Position numbers and translations under genes: made by a program. The notes below the pieces were generated by a model. The model was not told the origin of the DNA. It saw nothing but the letters and a program-made list of their open reading frames with translations, and searched no databases. From an uncultured Oscillospiraceae bacterium (GTDB lineage: Bacteria; Bacillota; Clostridia; Oscillospirales; Acutalibacteraceae), in NCBI GenBank assembly GCA_900540535.1, contig UQGM01000034.1:1-24973 (forward strand): a DNA stretch of 24,973 nt, written 5' to 3'. Positions within the stretch are counted from its first letter, which is position 1. Each line of letters begins with the position of its first letter. Of the stretch, positions 16,240 to 23,653 are shown one piece after another.

Positions 16240-16268
16240 ATTATATCATTTTTGAGTTTTCATGTCAT
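16240..16268 (-). promoter_or_regulatory. Promoter of the alcohol dehydrogenase-ABC operon
   Basis: On the minus strand ATGACA (16268-16263) and TATAAT (16245-16240) are 17 bases apart, with TG one base before the -10 box (extended -10). The start near 16233 leaves a leader of about 96 nt. This is a near-consensus promoter. Confidence 0.68.
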
Positions 16269-16380
16269 CTATTAATCGGGAATTACAATCTTTTTTATTA
16301 ATTTCGTGATGTTCTACCTAAAAATGCTCAATTTTTTTATTAACAATCTGTAAAAACAATGTGGGTTTTCTCATAAGTTG

Positions 16381-16409
16381 TTGAATTTTTTAACAAAATC
16401 ATTTAAAAT
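16381..16409 (+). promoter_or_regulatory. Promoter of the apbE-rnf unit
   Basis: TTGAAT (16381-16386) and TAAAAT (16404-16409) are separated by 17 bases. Transcription should start near 16416, about 27 nt before the apbE GTG at 16443. An upstream in-frame TTG at 16413 would lie before or at the start of the transcript, which decides the start codon. No riboswitch-like fold is visible in the short leader. Confidence 0.65.
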
Positions 16410-16442
16410 GTATTGGTACTAAATTCAAAAGGAAAGTTTATT

Positions 16443-17471
16443 GTGAAAAATTCTAAGGCGTCAAAAACAGTGTCGGTAATTCTTGTCGCCGCAATCCTTG
16501 CTGCGGCAGTTTTAAGTATAATATATTTCAGTAAAAGAAATTCCAGCTATGAAGAAAGCTTCATTGCAATGGGAACTGTATTCTCCGTAAAGCTTTACGG
16601 CGGAGAAAATAAAGAGGCTGCAAAACAGATTAAAGAAACAGTCGAAAACTCTGAAACACAGCTTCTTTCAAGACTTTCGGAAAGCTCGGTTATATACAAT
16701 ATAAATAAGAACGGAAAGGGAGAAATTTCCACTGAGCTTTATAATCTCATGACTCTTTCCCAGCAGGTTTCAAGGGACAGCGGCGGAGCTTATGATATGA
16801 CCGTAGGAGCTCTTACGGGACTTTGGAATATAGGCACCGAAAACGCCCGAGTTCCATCGGAAGAAGAACTTTTAAAAGCTCTTAAAACTGTGGGATATGA
16901 AAATGTTACGCTCACATCAAATTCAGTTACCCTTTCTGAGGGTCAGCAAATAGACCTCGGCGCAATCGGCAAAGGATATATGTGCGATAAAGCCGCAGAG
17001 ATTTTAAAAGAAAATGATATCAAAAGTGCAGTTATATCTGCGGGAGGAAGCATATTAGTTTATGGTGAGAATCCATCCGGCGGCCAGTGGAAAGTAGGTA
17101 TAAGAAATCCTGAGGGAAGCTCATCGGATATTTTCGCCGTATTGTCACTTAATGAGGGATACATATCAACCTCCGGCGACTATGAGCGTACCTTTACCGA
17201 AAACGGCAAGACCTATCACCATATTTTAAATCCGCAGACAGGATACCCCGCTGACAGCGGACTTTCAAGCGTTACAATAATTTCCGCTTCCGGCGCTTTA
17301 AGCGATGCCCTTTCAACAGCCTGCTTTGTGCTGGGCTATGAAAACAGTCTGCCTCTTCTCGAAAAATACGGAGCCGAAGGCATATTTGTAACCCATGACA
17401 AAAAGGTTTATATGAGCGACGGAATTAAAAATTCACTTGAGATAACCGACGAAAGCTTTGTTCTTGGTTAA
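16443..17471 (+). CDS. apbE: FAD:protein FMN transferase (ApbE), membrane-anchored
   Basis: ApbE covalently attaches FMN, taken from FAD, to Thr/Ser of flavoproteins such as RnfG and RnfD. This 342-residue copy starts at GTG 16443, with AAAAGGAAA upstream. An N-terminal hydrophobic helix (about residues 9-30) without a lipobox Cys anchors it outside the membrane. Family blocks follow: FIAMGTVFSVKLYG, YDMTVGALTGLWNIG, IDLGAIGKGYMCDKA, ISAGGSILVYG, GYISTSGDYER, HHILNPQTGYPAD and SDALSTACFVLG; the last two carry the metal/FAD-binding residues. It is the first gene of the Rnf unit, and the rnf genes downstream encode its obvious clients. A complete, apparently functional enzyme. Confidence 0.95.
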   Translation: MKNSKASKTVSVILVAAILAAAVLSIIYFSKRNSSYEESFIAMGTVFSVKLYGGENKEAAKQIKETVENSETQLLSRLSESSVIYNINKNGKGEISTELYNLMTLSQQVSRDSGGAYDMTVGALTGLWNIGTENARVPSEEELLKALKTVGYENVTLTSNSVTLSEGQQIDLGAIGKGYMCDKAAEILKENDIKSAVISAGGSILVYGENPSGGQWKVGIRNPEGSSSDIFAVLSLNEGYISTSGDYERTFTENGKTYHHILNPQTGYPADSGLSSVTIISASGALSDALSTACFVLGYENSLPLLEKYGAEGIFVTHDKKVYMSDGIKNSLEITDESFVLG

Positions 17472-17504
17472 GGGCTTTGCAAAATAAAGAAAGCGATTAA
17501 TCTT

Positions 17505-17897
17505 ATGGAAAAAAGAAAACTCTTCGGCAGAGGAGATTTGATTTTAATACTCTCAATTGCAGTAATAGCGGCAATTTTGTTTTTCTTTATGCGTTTTGAC
17601 TCCGGAAACAGCGTCAAAGGAGAAATCATAGTAGACGGAAGTCTTTACAAAACCGTCGAGCTTAAAGAAGGTCAAAGTGAGCATTTTATTATTGACAATA
17701 CAAAAAGCGGTGTAAATTGCGAAATACTTGCCGAAAACGGAGAGATAAAATTTGTATCTTCACAGTGCCACGATAAAATCTGCGTTTCGGCAGGTGCTCT
17801 TTCACATAAAGGCGATACAGCCGCCTGTCTTCCCGCAGGCGTACTTATAAGAATAGTTTCCGGCGAGGATTCACCTGTGGACGTTATTGCCTATTAA
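17505..17897 (+). CDS. NusG_II-domain membrane protein of Rnf clusters
   Basis: The 130-residue protein has one N-terminal membrane helix (about residues 11-30) and an extracytoplasmic NusG domain II-like beta domain (about 38-128). Despite the domain name it has no NGN or KOW part and is not a transcription factor. Its C-terminal half has three cysteines in SQCHDKICVSAG and AACLPAGVLIRI, a pattern seen in the clostridial proteins that travel with apbE and rnf. Function is unknown; export, placement between apbE and the Gx protein, and spacing of 33 and 18 bases argue for a role in flavinylation or Rnf assembly (inference). The ribosome binding site is weak (AAAGAAAG), suggesting low expression. 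Confidence 0.82.
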   Translation: MEKRKLFGRGDLILILSIAVIAAILFFFMRFDSGNSVKGEIIVDGSLYKTVELKEGQSEHFIIDNTKSGVNCEILAENGEIKFVSSQCHDKICVSAGALSHKGDTAACLPAGVLIRIVSGEDSPVDVIAY

Positions 17898-17915
17898 GTA
17901 TTCCGGGAGGCACTA

Positions 17916-18446
17916 ATGAACGTAAACATAGACAAAAGAACAGCGAAAACCGCACTGATTGGTATTCTCACCGCTCAGGCTCTCGCATTTTCTTTTCTTG
18001 AAAGCATGATTCCCCCTATTCCGGGACTTCCTCCGGGAGCAAAACCGGGATTTTCAAATATAATCACAATGTTTGCAGCGGAAAGTATCAGCCTTCCCTG
18101 CGCTTTGGGTATTACGGCAGCAAAAGCTCTTTTCGCATTTATCACAAGAGGCTTTTCCGCTGCCGCTATGAGCTTTTGCGGAGGAATGCTCAGCACCATT
18201 ACAATGTATTTTCTTCTCAGAAGCAAAAAATCGCCTTTTGGCTTTTCCGGCATAGGTATAATCTGCGCCTGTGCCCACAATCTCGGTCAGCTTATTGCTG
18301 CCGCATTTTTAATGGGTACTGCCGCAACTTTCGGCTATGCCCCGGTTATGCTTGTTTTTGCCGTTATAACGGGTCTTGTTACAGGAAGCATATTCAAAAT
18401 ATTGTTACCTGTACTGAAAAAGCAAGAACGCTTTTTTCTCAAATGA
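17916..18446 (+). CDS. Gx transporter family / HepI-like membrane protein
   Basis: The 176-residue protein is almost wholly hydrophobic, with about five membrane segments. The region ESMIPPIPGLPPGAKPGFSN (about 29-48) and the following ITMFAAESISLP identify the Gx transporter/HepI family (Pfam Hpre_diP_synt_I), historically annotated as heptaprenyl diphosphate synthase component I. There is no Asp-rich prenyl-diphosphate motif, so a synthase role is doubtful; the size and fold suggest an S-component-like transporter. Its place between the NusG_II gene and rnfC suggests a supply role for the flavin or quinone part of the system, which is inference. GGGAGG lies six bases before the ATG. The same triplet apbE-NusG_II-Gx is known beside rnf in other clostridia. 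Confidence 0.85.
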   Translation: MNVNIDKRTAKTALIGILTAQALAFSFLESMIPPIPGLPPGAKPGFSNIITMFAAESISLPCALGITAAKALFAFITRGFSAAAMSFCGGMLSTITMYFLLRSKKSPFGFSGIGIICACAHNLGQLIAAAFLMGTAATFGYAPVMLVFAVITGLVTGSIFKILLPVLKKQERFFLK

Positions 18447-18508
18447 CCCTTCGGCATTGCATATATATGTACCATATTCGAGCGTAAAAGCTCAAAGGAG
18501 TTGAAAGA

Positions 18509-19858
18509 ATGAAACACGACAATCTCAGCGGTGTTTTAAAGCCCGTTGTTCGTGGACGTGGAGGGATAAGTGTTGCTCACCATAAAAACACCTCTGCCCT
18601 CGAGAGCGTACGTATGCCTGCTCCTGCAAAAGTTATTCTGCCTATGCAGCAGCATATCGGCGCACCGTGCACTCCCACGGTAAAACCCGGAGACAAGGTG
18701 GAAATCGGCCAGGTGGTAGGCGACAGCGACAAGTTTGTCAGCGCTCCCATTCATGCTACGGTTTCAGGAACTGTAAAAGCTATTGCAGACATCAAACTTA
18801 CAAACGGTGCTGCATCAAAGGCAGTTGTAATTGAATCTGACGGTGAGATGAAGGTTTGGGACGGCGTTAAACCTCCCGTTGTTGAAACAAAAGAGGATTT
18901 CCTTAAAGCTGTACGTGCTTCCGGTCTTGTAGGCCTTGGCGGCGCAGGCTTCCCCACCCATGTAAAGCTCGCTTTTGACGAAAGTAAAAATATCGATACT
19001 CTCGTTGTAAACGCAGCGGAGTGCGAACCCTACATTACAGTAGACTTTCGTGAGTGCGTTGACAATTCATGGGATATTCTCAACGGCGTTTATCTGCTTA
19101 AAGAGATGTTCGGCTTCAAGCAGATTATTATAGCCGTAGAGGACAATAAGCCTGAGGCAATCAAGGTGCTCAAAAACATCGCCGACCATGAAATGGATAT
19201 AGGCGACACCGTTAAGCTTATGACTCTTAAATCACGTTATCCTCAGGGCGCTGAAAAGGTTATGGTTCAGTCCGCAACAGGAAGAAAGGTTCCACCCGGA
19301 AAGCTTCCGGCTGATGTGGGCTGCGTTGTTATGAACGTAGGTTCCGTCGCCTTTATTTCCCGTTACATGAAAACCGGAAAGCCCCTTGTAAGCCGCTCGA
19401 TCACCGTTGACGGCTCCGCTATAAAGGAACCCAAAAACGTAAGAGTCGCAATCGGAACCCCCATTAATGAAATCATTGATTTCTGCGGCGGATATAAGGC
19501 TGAGCCCTATAAACTGCTCATGGGCGGTCCCATGATGGGAATCGCTCTTCACGACGACACATACCCTGTTCTTAAAAACAACAACGCTATTCTGGCTTTT
19601 GCCGAAAACGATGTACATGTTAAAAAAGAACGTGACTGCATAAGATGCGGAAGATGTGTAAGCGTTTGCCCCATGGGTCTTATGCCTACTCTCATTGAAA
19701 GATACGCTAAAATCAAGGATGCCGATTCACTTAATAAAATCGGTGTTAACGTGTGCATGGAATGCGGCAGCTGTGCTTATTCCTGCCCCTCCGGCAGACC
19801 CCTTGTACAATACATGCGTCTTGCAAAATCCGTAGTAAGAGAAGCGGAGGGAAAGTAA
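18509..19858 (+). CDS. rnfC: Rnf electron transport complex subunit C
   Basis: RnfC is the cytoplasmic subunit that passes electrons between NAD(H) and the iron-sulfur chain. In the 449-residue protein the flavin/NADH-binding region shows GLVGLGGAGFPTHVKL (about 135-150), NAAECEPYITVD (about 165-176) and QGAEKVMVQSATGRKVP (about 240-256), as in NuoF relatives. Two 4Fe-4S motifs follow: C377, C380, C383, C387 and C416, C419, C422, C426. The N-terminus (RGRGGISVAHHKNTS) corresponds to the HGG...P..K start of RnfC proteins. AAAGGAG lies before the ATG; the 62-base gap after the Gx gene has no terminator. The rest of the complex follows with almost no gaps. Confidence 0.96.
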   Translation: MKHDNLSGVLKPVVRGRGGISVAHHKNTSALESVRMPAPAKVILPMQQHIGAPCTPTVKPGDKVEIGQVVGDSDKFVSAPIHATVSGTVKAIADIKLTNGAASKAVVIESDGEMKVWDGVKPPVVETKEDFLKAVRASGLVGLGGAGFPTHVKLAFDESKNIDTLVVNAAECEPYITVDFRECVDNSWDILNGVYLLKEMFGFKQIIIAVEDNKPEAIKVLKNIADHEMDIGDTVKLMTLKSRYPQGAEKVMVQSATGRKVPPGKLPADVGCVVMNVGSVAFISRYMKTGKPLVSRSITVDGSAIKEPKNVRVAIGTPINEIIDFCGGYKAEPYKLLMGGPMMGIALHDDTYPVLKNNNAILAFAENDVHVKKERDCIRCGRCVSVCPMGLMPTLIERYAKIKDADSLNKIGVNVCMECGSCAYSCPSGRPLVQYMRLAKSVVREAEGK

Positions 19859-19859
19859 A

Positions 19860-20879
19860 ATGGAAATGCAGAAAAAAAGAAAATTTACCGTAAGCGCTTC
19901 TCCCCATGTACGCTCCGGAGAAACCACAACAGGCATAATGCTTGATGTTATAATCGCCCTTATGCCTGCGCTGATAGCCTCAGTTTTCATTTTCGGCAGC
20001 AGAACTCTTGCAGTTACCGCAGTTACTGTTGTAACCAGCGTGCTTGTAGAATACATAAGCCGCAAAGTGATGAAAAGAAGCAACACTATCGGCGATTTAA
20101 GCGCAGTTGTCACAGGTATGCTTTTAGCTTTTAACCTGCCCGTTGATATTCCGCTGTGGATGGCTGCAATCGGCGCTGTTGTCGCCATAGTAGTTGTAAA
20201 ACAGTTCTTCGGCGGAATTGGTCAGAACTTTGTTAACCCTGCTCTTGTGGGAAGAATTGTCCTTATGTCTTCTTTTCCCACCGCCATGTCAACATGGGCT
20301 CAGCCCTATGCATGGAAAGGCGTTGCAGCAGTAACAAGCGCTTCTCCCCTTGCTGAAATTTCAACTATGTTTAACAGCGGCGATGTTTCGTCAGCTGCAT
20401 TCAAAGCAAATCAGGTTCTTCCAAGTCTCGGTGAAATGTTCATCGGTCAGCGACAGGGATGCCTCGGTGAGGTTTGCGCCGTTGCTCTTATTCTCGGCGG
20501 AATTTACCTTTTCGCAAGAAAGGTTATCTCTCCTCTCATCCCCGCACTTTATATCGGAACCGTTGCCGTTATAATGTTTATCGCAGGCGGCGGAAGCTTC
20601 ACCTTTATGATGTATGAAGTACTCGGCGGCGGCCTTATTTTAGGCGCAATCTTTATGGCCACCGATTACACAACATCTCCCATAAACACCAAGGGCAAAA
20701 TCATTTACGCCATAGGCTGCGGTCTTATAACCTGTGTTATCAGACTTTTCGGCAGTCTCCCCGAAGGCGTTTCGTTCTCAATCATCCTTATGAACATACT
20801 CGTTCCCCATATCGAAAAGCTTACAACTCCTAAGCCATTCGGATATGTCAAGGAAAAGAAAGGAGCGAAAAAGGCATGA
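19860..20879 (+). CDS. rnfD: Rnf electron transport complex subunit D
   Basis: The 339-residue membrane protein, related to NqrB, has about nine or ten hydrophobic segments. FVSASPHVRSG-like N-terminus, GQNFVNPALVGR (about 121-132), GEVCAVALILGG (about 203-214) and FMATDYTTSPIN (about 265-276) are characteristic. RnfD normally carries covalent FMN on Thr in a D-x-x-S/T-G/A-A-T motif; here the matching site is VAAVTSASPL (155-164), with Ser162 in place of Thr and Ala in place of Asp (see findings). Its ATG follows the rnfC stop by one base, and its stop overlaps rnfG by four bases. Confidence 0.95.
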   Translation: MEMQKKRKFTVSASPHVRSGETTTGIMLDVIIALMPALIASVFIFGSRTLAVTAVTVVTSVLVEYISRKVMKRSNTIGDLSAVVTGMLLAFNLPVDIPLWMAAIGAVVAIVVVKQFFGGIGQNFVNPALVGRIVLMSSFPTAMSTWAQPYAWKGVAAVTSASPLAEISTMFNSGDVSSAAFKANQVLPSLGEMFIGQRQGCLGEVCAVALILGGIYLFARKVISPLIPALYIGTVAVIMFIAGGGSFTFMMYEVLGGGLILGAIFMATDYTTSPINTKGKIIYAIGCGLITCVIRLFGSLPEGVSFSIILMNILVPHIEKLTTPKPFGYVKEKKGAKKA

Positions 20880-21454
20880 ATAAATTCTCCTCTAAGGAAG
20901 TGCTCGTTCCTTCCGTTTCACTGTTTGTAATAAGCCTTGTAGTTACATTGCTCCTTGCTGTTACAAACAATATTACAGCTCCCCTTATTGAAAAGCTGAG
21001 CGTAGAAACTGAAATTCAGACAAGAAAAACCGTTCTCGCAGATGCTTCCTATTTTGACGACAAAGATAAAACTGTTACCCTTGACGGCACTGAATACACC
21101 TACTGCGTAGGTCTTGACGCTGAAAACAACGTTGTCGGATACATATTCACAACTTCAACCAAGGGTTACGGCGGAGAAGTTAAAGTCATGACCGGTGTTT
21201 CCGCAGACGGCAAAGTCACCGGAGTTGAGGCTCTCGCACTTTCCGAAACAGCAGGTCTCGGTATGAACGCACAGAAGGAAAGCTTCAGAGAGCAGTATAT
21301 AGGTAAATCCGGTAAAATCGGCGTTGCCAAAAATTCACCCAAAGAAAACGAAATCCAGGCTCTTACAGGCGCAACAATTACATCTTCCGCTTTTACGGAC
21401 GCTGTTAACATCGCCCTTGAGCTTTACAGCTTAGTTACAGGAGGTGTTAAATAA
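20876..21454 (+). CDS. rnfG: Rnf electron transport complex subunit G (FMN-binding)
   Basis: The 192-residue protein has one N-terminal membrane helix (about 12-32) and an extracytoplasmic FMN-binding domain. The ApbE target motif is QALTGATITSS (161-171), with Thr167 the residue expected to receive FMN. KGYGGEVKVMTGVS (about 96-109) and SETAGLGMNA (about 123-132) are standard RnfG/NqrC blocks. It starts inside the last codons of rnfD (ATGA overlap) and ends one base into the rnfE start. An Asp often found six residues before the target Thr is Gln161 here, as in other Firmicute FMN-binding proteins I recall. Confidence 0.95.
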   Translation: MNKFSSKEVLVPSVSLFVISLVVTLLLAVTNNITAPLIEKLSVETEIQTRKTVLADASYFDDKDKTVTLDGTEYTYCVGLDAENNVVGYIFTTSTKGYGGEVKVMTGVSADGKVTGVEALALSETAGLGMNAQKESFREQYIGKSGKIGVAKNSPKENEIQALTGATITSSAFTDAVNIALELYSLVTGGVK

Positions 21455-22158
21455 TGGCTGAAAAAAAGAGTCTTGCCAAGGAATTTTCAAAAGGCATTAT
21501 CATTGAAAACCCCGTTTTAAGGCTTGTGCTCGGTACCTGCCCCACCCTCGCCGTTACAACCTCCGTTGAAAGCGCACTGGGTATGGGTGCTGCCGCTGCC
21601 ATTGTTCTTGTTTGTTCAAACATCGTTATTTCAGCACTGAGAAAGGTTATACCTCAGAAAGTGCGTATTCCCGCATTCATTGTGGTTATTGCCGGTTTCG
21701 TTTCAATTGTTCAGATGCTTGTAAAAGCATTCCTGCCTCAGATTGACGAACAGCTTGGCGTTTATCTTCCCCTTATAGTTGTTAACTGCATCATCCTCGG
21801 CAGAGCCGAAGCTTTCGCAAGTAAGAATCCCGTTCTCGCTTCCGCAGTTGACGGCCTCGGAATGGGCGTAGGATTTACAGCAGCTCTTCTTGCTATGGGT
21901 ACAATCAGAGAGCTTCTCGGCGCCGGCACTATCTTAGGCGCACAGATTATCCCCGCTTCCATTTCACCCATGATCATCTTCATTCTTCCTCCCGGAGGAT
22001 TCTTTGTATTCGGTATGCTCATCGCTCTTTCAAACAAGCTTGCTGAAAGAAAAGGCAAGCCCAAAGCAGAGCTTAAAGGCTGTGAGGGATGCCCCATGGC
22101 TGCGACCTGCTCAATGAAAGGCAACGAAAATAAATGTGAGGGAGGAGAAAAGGCATGA
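21454..22158 (+). CDS. rnfE: Rnf electron transport complex subunit E, with Cys-rich tail
   Basis: The 234-residue membrane protein has six expected membrane helices and is a homologue of RnfA and NqrD. LGTCPTLAVTTS (Cys29) and VVNCIILGRAEAFA (Cys112) carry the half-membrane cysteines that, with those of RnfA, hold an intramembrane 2Fe-2S cluster in structurally known Rnf/Nqr complexes. After the last helix the cytoplasmic tail ends with C210, C213, C219 and C228 (GCEGCPMAATCS, then KCEGG), beyond what the core fold needs. RBS GGAGG precedes the ATG within rnfG. It overlaps rnfA by four bases. Confidence 0.95.
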   Translation: MAEKKSLAKEFSKGIIIENPVLRLVLGTCPTLAVTTSVESALGMGAAAAIVLVCSNIVISALRKVIPQKVRIPAFIVVIAGFVSIVQMLVKAFLPQIDEQLGVYLPLIVVNCIILGRAEAFASKNPVLASAVDGLGMGVGFTAALLAMGTIRELLGAGTILGAQIIPASISPMIIFILPPGGFFVFGMLIALSNKLAERKGKPKAELKGCEGCPMAATCSMKGNENKCEGGEKA

Positions 22159-22742
22159 AAGCATTTTTAGCTATCCTTTTAACCGGAATTCTTACAGAAA
22201 ACTTTGTTCTTGCAAAATTCCTCGGTATTTGCCCCTTCCTCGGAGTTTCCAAAAAACTCTCAACTGCAACCGGAATGAGCGCCGCCGTTATTTTCGTCAT
22301 GGTTCTCTCAACTGCCGTTACTTATCCCATTAACCTGCTCCTTGTTAAAAACGATATGGAATATCTTCAGACTATCGTTTTCATTCTGGTTATTGCGGCT
22401 CTGGTTCAGCTTGTTGAAATCATACTTAAAAAGTATATGCCGCCTCTTTATAACTCCCTTGGCATATATCTTCCCCTTATCACAACCAACTGCGCAGTTT
22501 TGGGCGTTGTTCTTCTCAACATCGACAAGAGCTACAATTTCACTCAGTCAGTTGTCAACTCCCTTGGTGCAGGTCTCGGATTCATGCTGGCCATGGTCAT
22601 GTTTGCCGGAGTTAGAGAAAGACTCGAATCCTGCGACATCCCGAAGTCACTTAAGGGTCTGCCCATAACACTTGTTGCCGCTTCTCTTGTTTCCGTTTCC
22701 TTCCTGGGATTCACGGGAATTATAGACGGTATTTTCGGTTAA
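22155..22742 (+). CDS. rnfA: Rnf electron transport complex subunit A
   Basis: The 195-residue membrane protein has six hydrophobic helices and normal length. The two conserved half-helices are marked by ENFVLAKFLGICPFLGVSKK (cysteine 26) and TTNCAVLGVVL (cysteine 113), the predicted ligands of the 2Fe-2S cluster shared with RnfE. GLGFMLAMVMFAGVRERLE (about 138-156) is also typical. Its ATG overlaps the rnfE stop (ATGA), and rnfB follows after 15 bases behind a strong GGAGG. Confidence 0.96.
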   Translation: MKAFLAILLTGILTENFVLAKFLGICPFLGVSKKLSTATGMSAAVIFVMVLSTAVTYPINLLLVKNDMEYLQTIVFILVIAALVQLVEIILKKYMPPLYNSLGIYLPLITTNCAVLGVVLLNIDKSYNFTQSVVNSLGAGLGFMLAMVMFAGVRERLESCDIPKSLKGLPITLVAASLVSVSFLGFTGIIDGIFG

Positions 22743-22757
22743 GGAGGCGGAGAAATA

Positions 22758-23564
22758 ATGTCAATATTTTTAGCAGTAGTAATTGTTTCCGCCATCGGTC
22801 TTATAGCAGGTCTCGGACTTGCGGTAGCTTCAATTGTAATGGCTGTTCCCGTTGACGAAAAAGCAGAGGAAATTGAAGCCGTTCTTCCCGGAGCAAACTG
22901 CGGCGCCTGCGGATTTTCAGGCTGCTCAGGATATGCCAAAGCTCTTTCAGAGGGAAAGACAAAGGAAACAGCTCTTTGTGCTCCCGGCGGCAACGAAGTA
23001 GCCGCAAAGGTTGCCGAAATAATGGGCGTTTCCGCAGGAAGCATCAAACCCCAGACTGCCGTTGTAATGTGCAACGGAACCTCAAAGAGCACCGATACAA
23101 AGCTTATTTACAGCGGCGTTGAAAGCTGTAAAATGGCTTCTCAGCTTTTCGGAGGTCCCGGTGAGTGTACATATGGCTGCATCGGTTTCGGCGACTGTGC
23201 AAATGCATGTCCTTACGGTGCAATTTCCATTTGCGACGGCGTTGCAAGAGTTAATCCCCTCGCCTGCCGTGCCTGCAAAATGTGCATAAACACTTGTCCG
23301 AAACATATTATCAAGCTTATGCCTCTCCACGAGGCGAAAGCCGTTGTTCTTTGCAGCAACGCAGATAAAGGCGCAGCTACAAGAAAGGCTTGTTCAGCAG
23401 GCTGCATAGGCTGTATGAAGTGCGTAAAGGCGTGTCCGGAAGGCGCTGTCACAGTCACAGGAAACTGTGCAAAGGTTGACTTTGACAAATGTACCGGCTG
23501 CGGCAAATGCGCTGAAGGCTGCCCGACAAATGCAATTAAGGTTATTATTGCAGGCGGGAAATAA
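22758..23564 (+). CDS. rnfB: Rnf electron transport complex subunit B, ferredoxin-type
   Basis: RnfB accepts electrons from reduced ferredoxin. The 268-residue protein has an N-terminal membrane helix (about 3-28), then the 4Fe-4S motif with C48, C51, C56 and C74 (GANCGACGFSGC). The C-terminal half has four further cluster motifs: CTYGCIGFGDCANACP, CRACKMCINTCP, CSAGCIGCMKCVKACP and CTGCGKCAEGCP, so at least five 4Fe-4S clusters, the large clostridial form rather than the shorter proteobacterial one. It is the last gene of the unit and ends 12 bases before a strong terminator. Confidence 0.96.
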   Translation: MSIFLAVVIVSAIGLIAGLGLAVASIVMAVPVDEKAEEIEAVLPGANCGACGFSGCSGYAKALSEGKTKETALCAPGGNEVAAKVAEIMGVSAGSIKPQTAVVMCNGTSKSTDTKLIYSGVESCKMASQLFGGPGECTYGCIGFGDCANACPYGAISICDGVARVNPLACRACKMCINTCPKHIIKLMPLHEAKAVVLCSNADKGAATRKACSAGCIGCMKCVKACPEGAVTVTGNCAKVDFDKCTGCGKCAEGCPTNAIKVIIAGGK

Positions 23565-23576
23565 ATATGATATTAT

Positions 23577-23612
23577 AAAAGCTGCGGTATATACCGCAGC
23601 TTTTAATTTTTT
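23577..23612 (+). terminator. Terminator of the apbE-rnf unit
   Basis: AAAAGCTGCGGTAT and ATACCGCAGCTTTT form a perfect 28-bp palindrome (23577-23604); the hairpin with a TATA loop has a 12-bp stem, followed by AATTTTTT. It is a clear intrinsic terminator directly after rnfB. Confidence 0.92.
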
Positions 23613-23653
23613 GCTTTATTAAACTTTTATCTAATAAGAAAGGAATTTTTAAA

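Noticed and set aside
16137..16442. Riboswitch (for example FMN) before the apbE-rnf unit
   Set aside because: The leader predicted from the promoter is only about 27 nt, too short, and no RFN-like conserved blocks are seen.
18447..18508. Internal promoter before rnfC
   Set aside because: AT-rich hexamers such as TTGCAT and TATATA occur, but not at 16-18 base spacing; no convincing promoter.
19727..20188. 153-codon minus-strand open frame opposite rnfC/rnfD
   Set aside because: It is antisense to conserved rnf genes and has low-complexity Thr/Ser/Ile composition; an overlap artefact.
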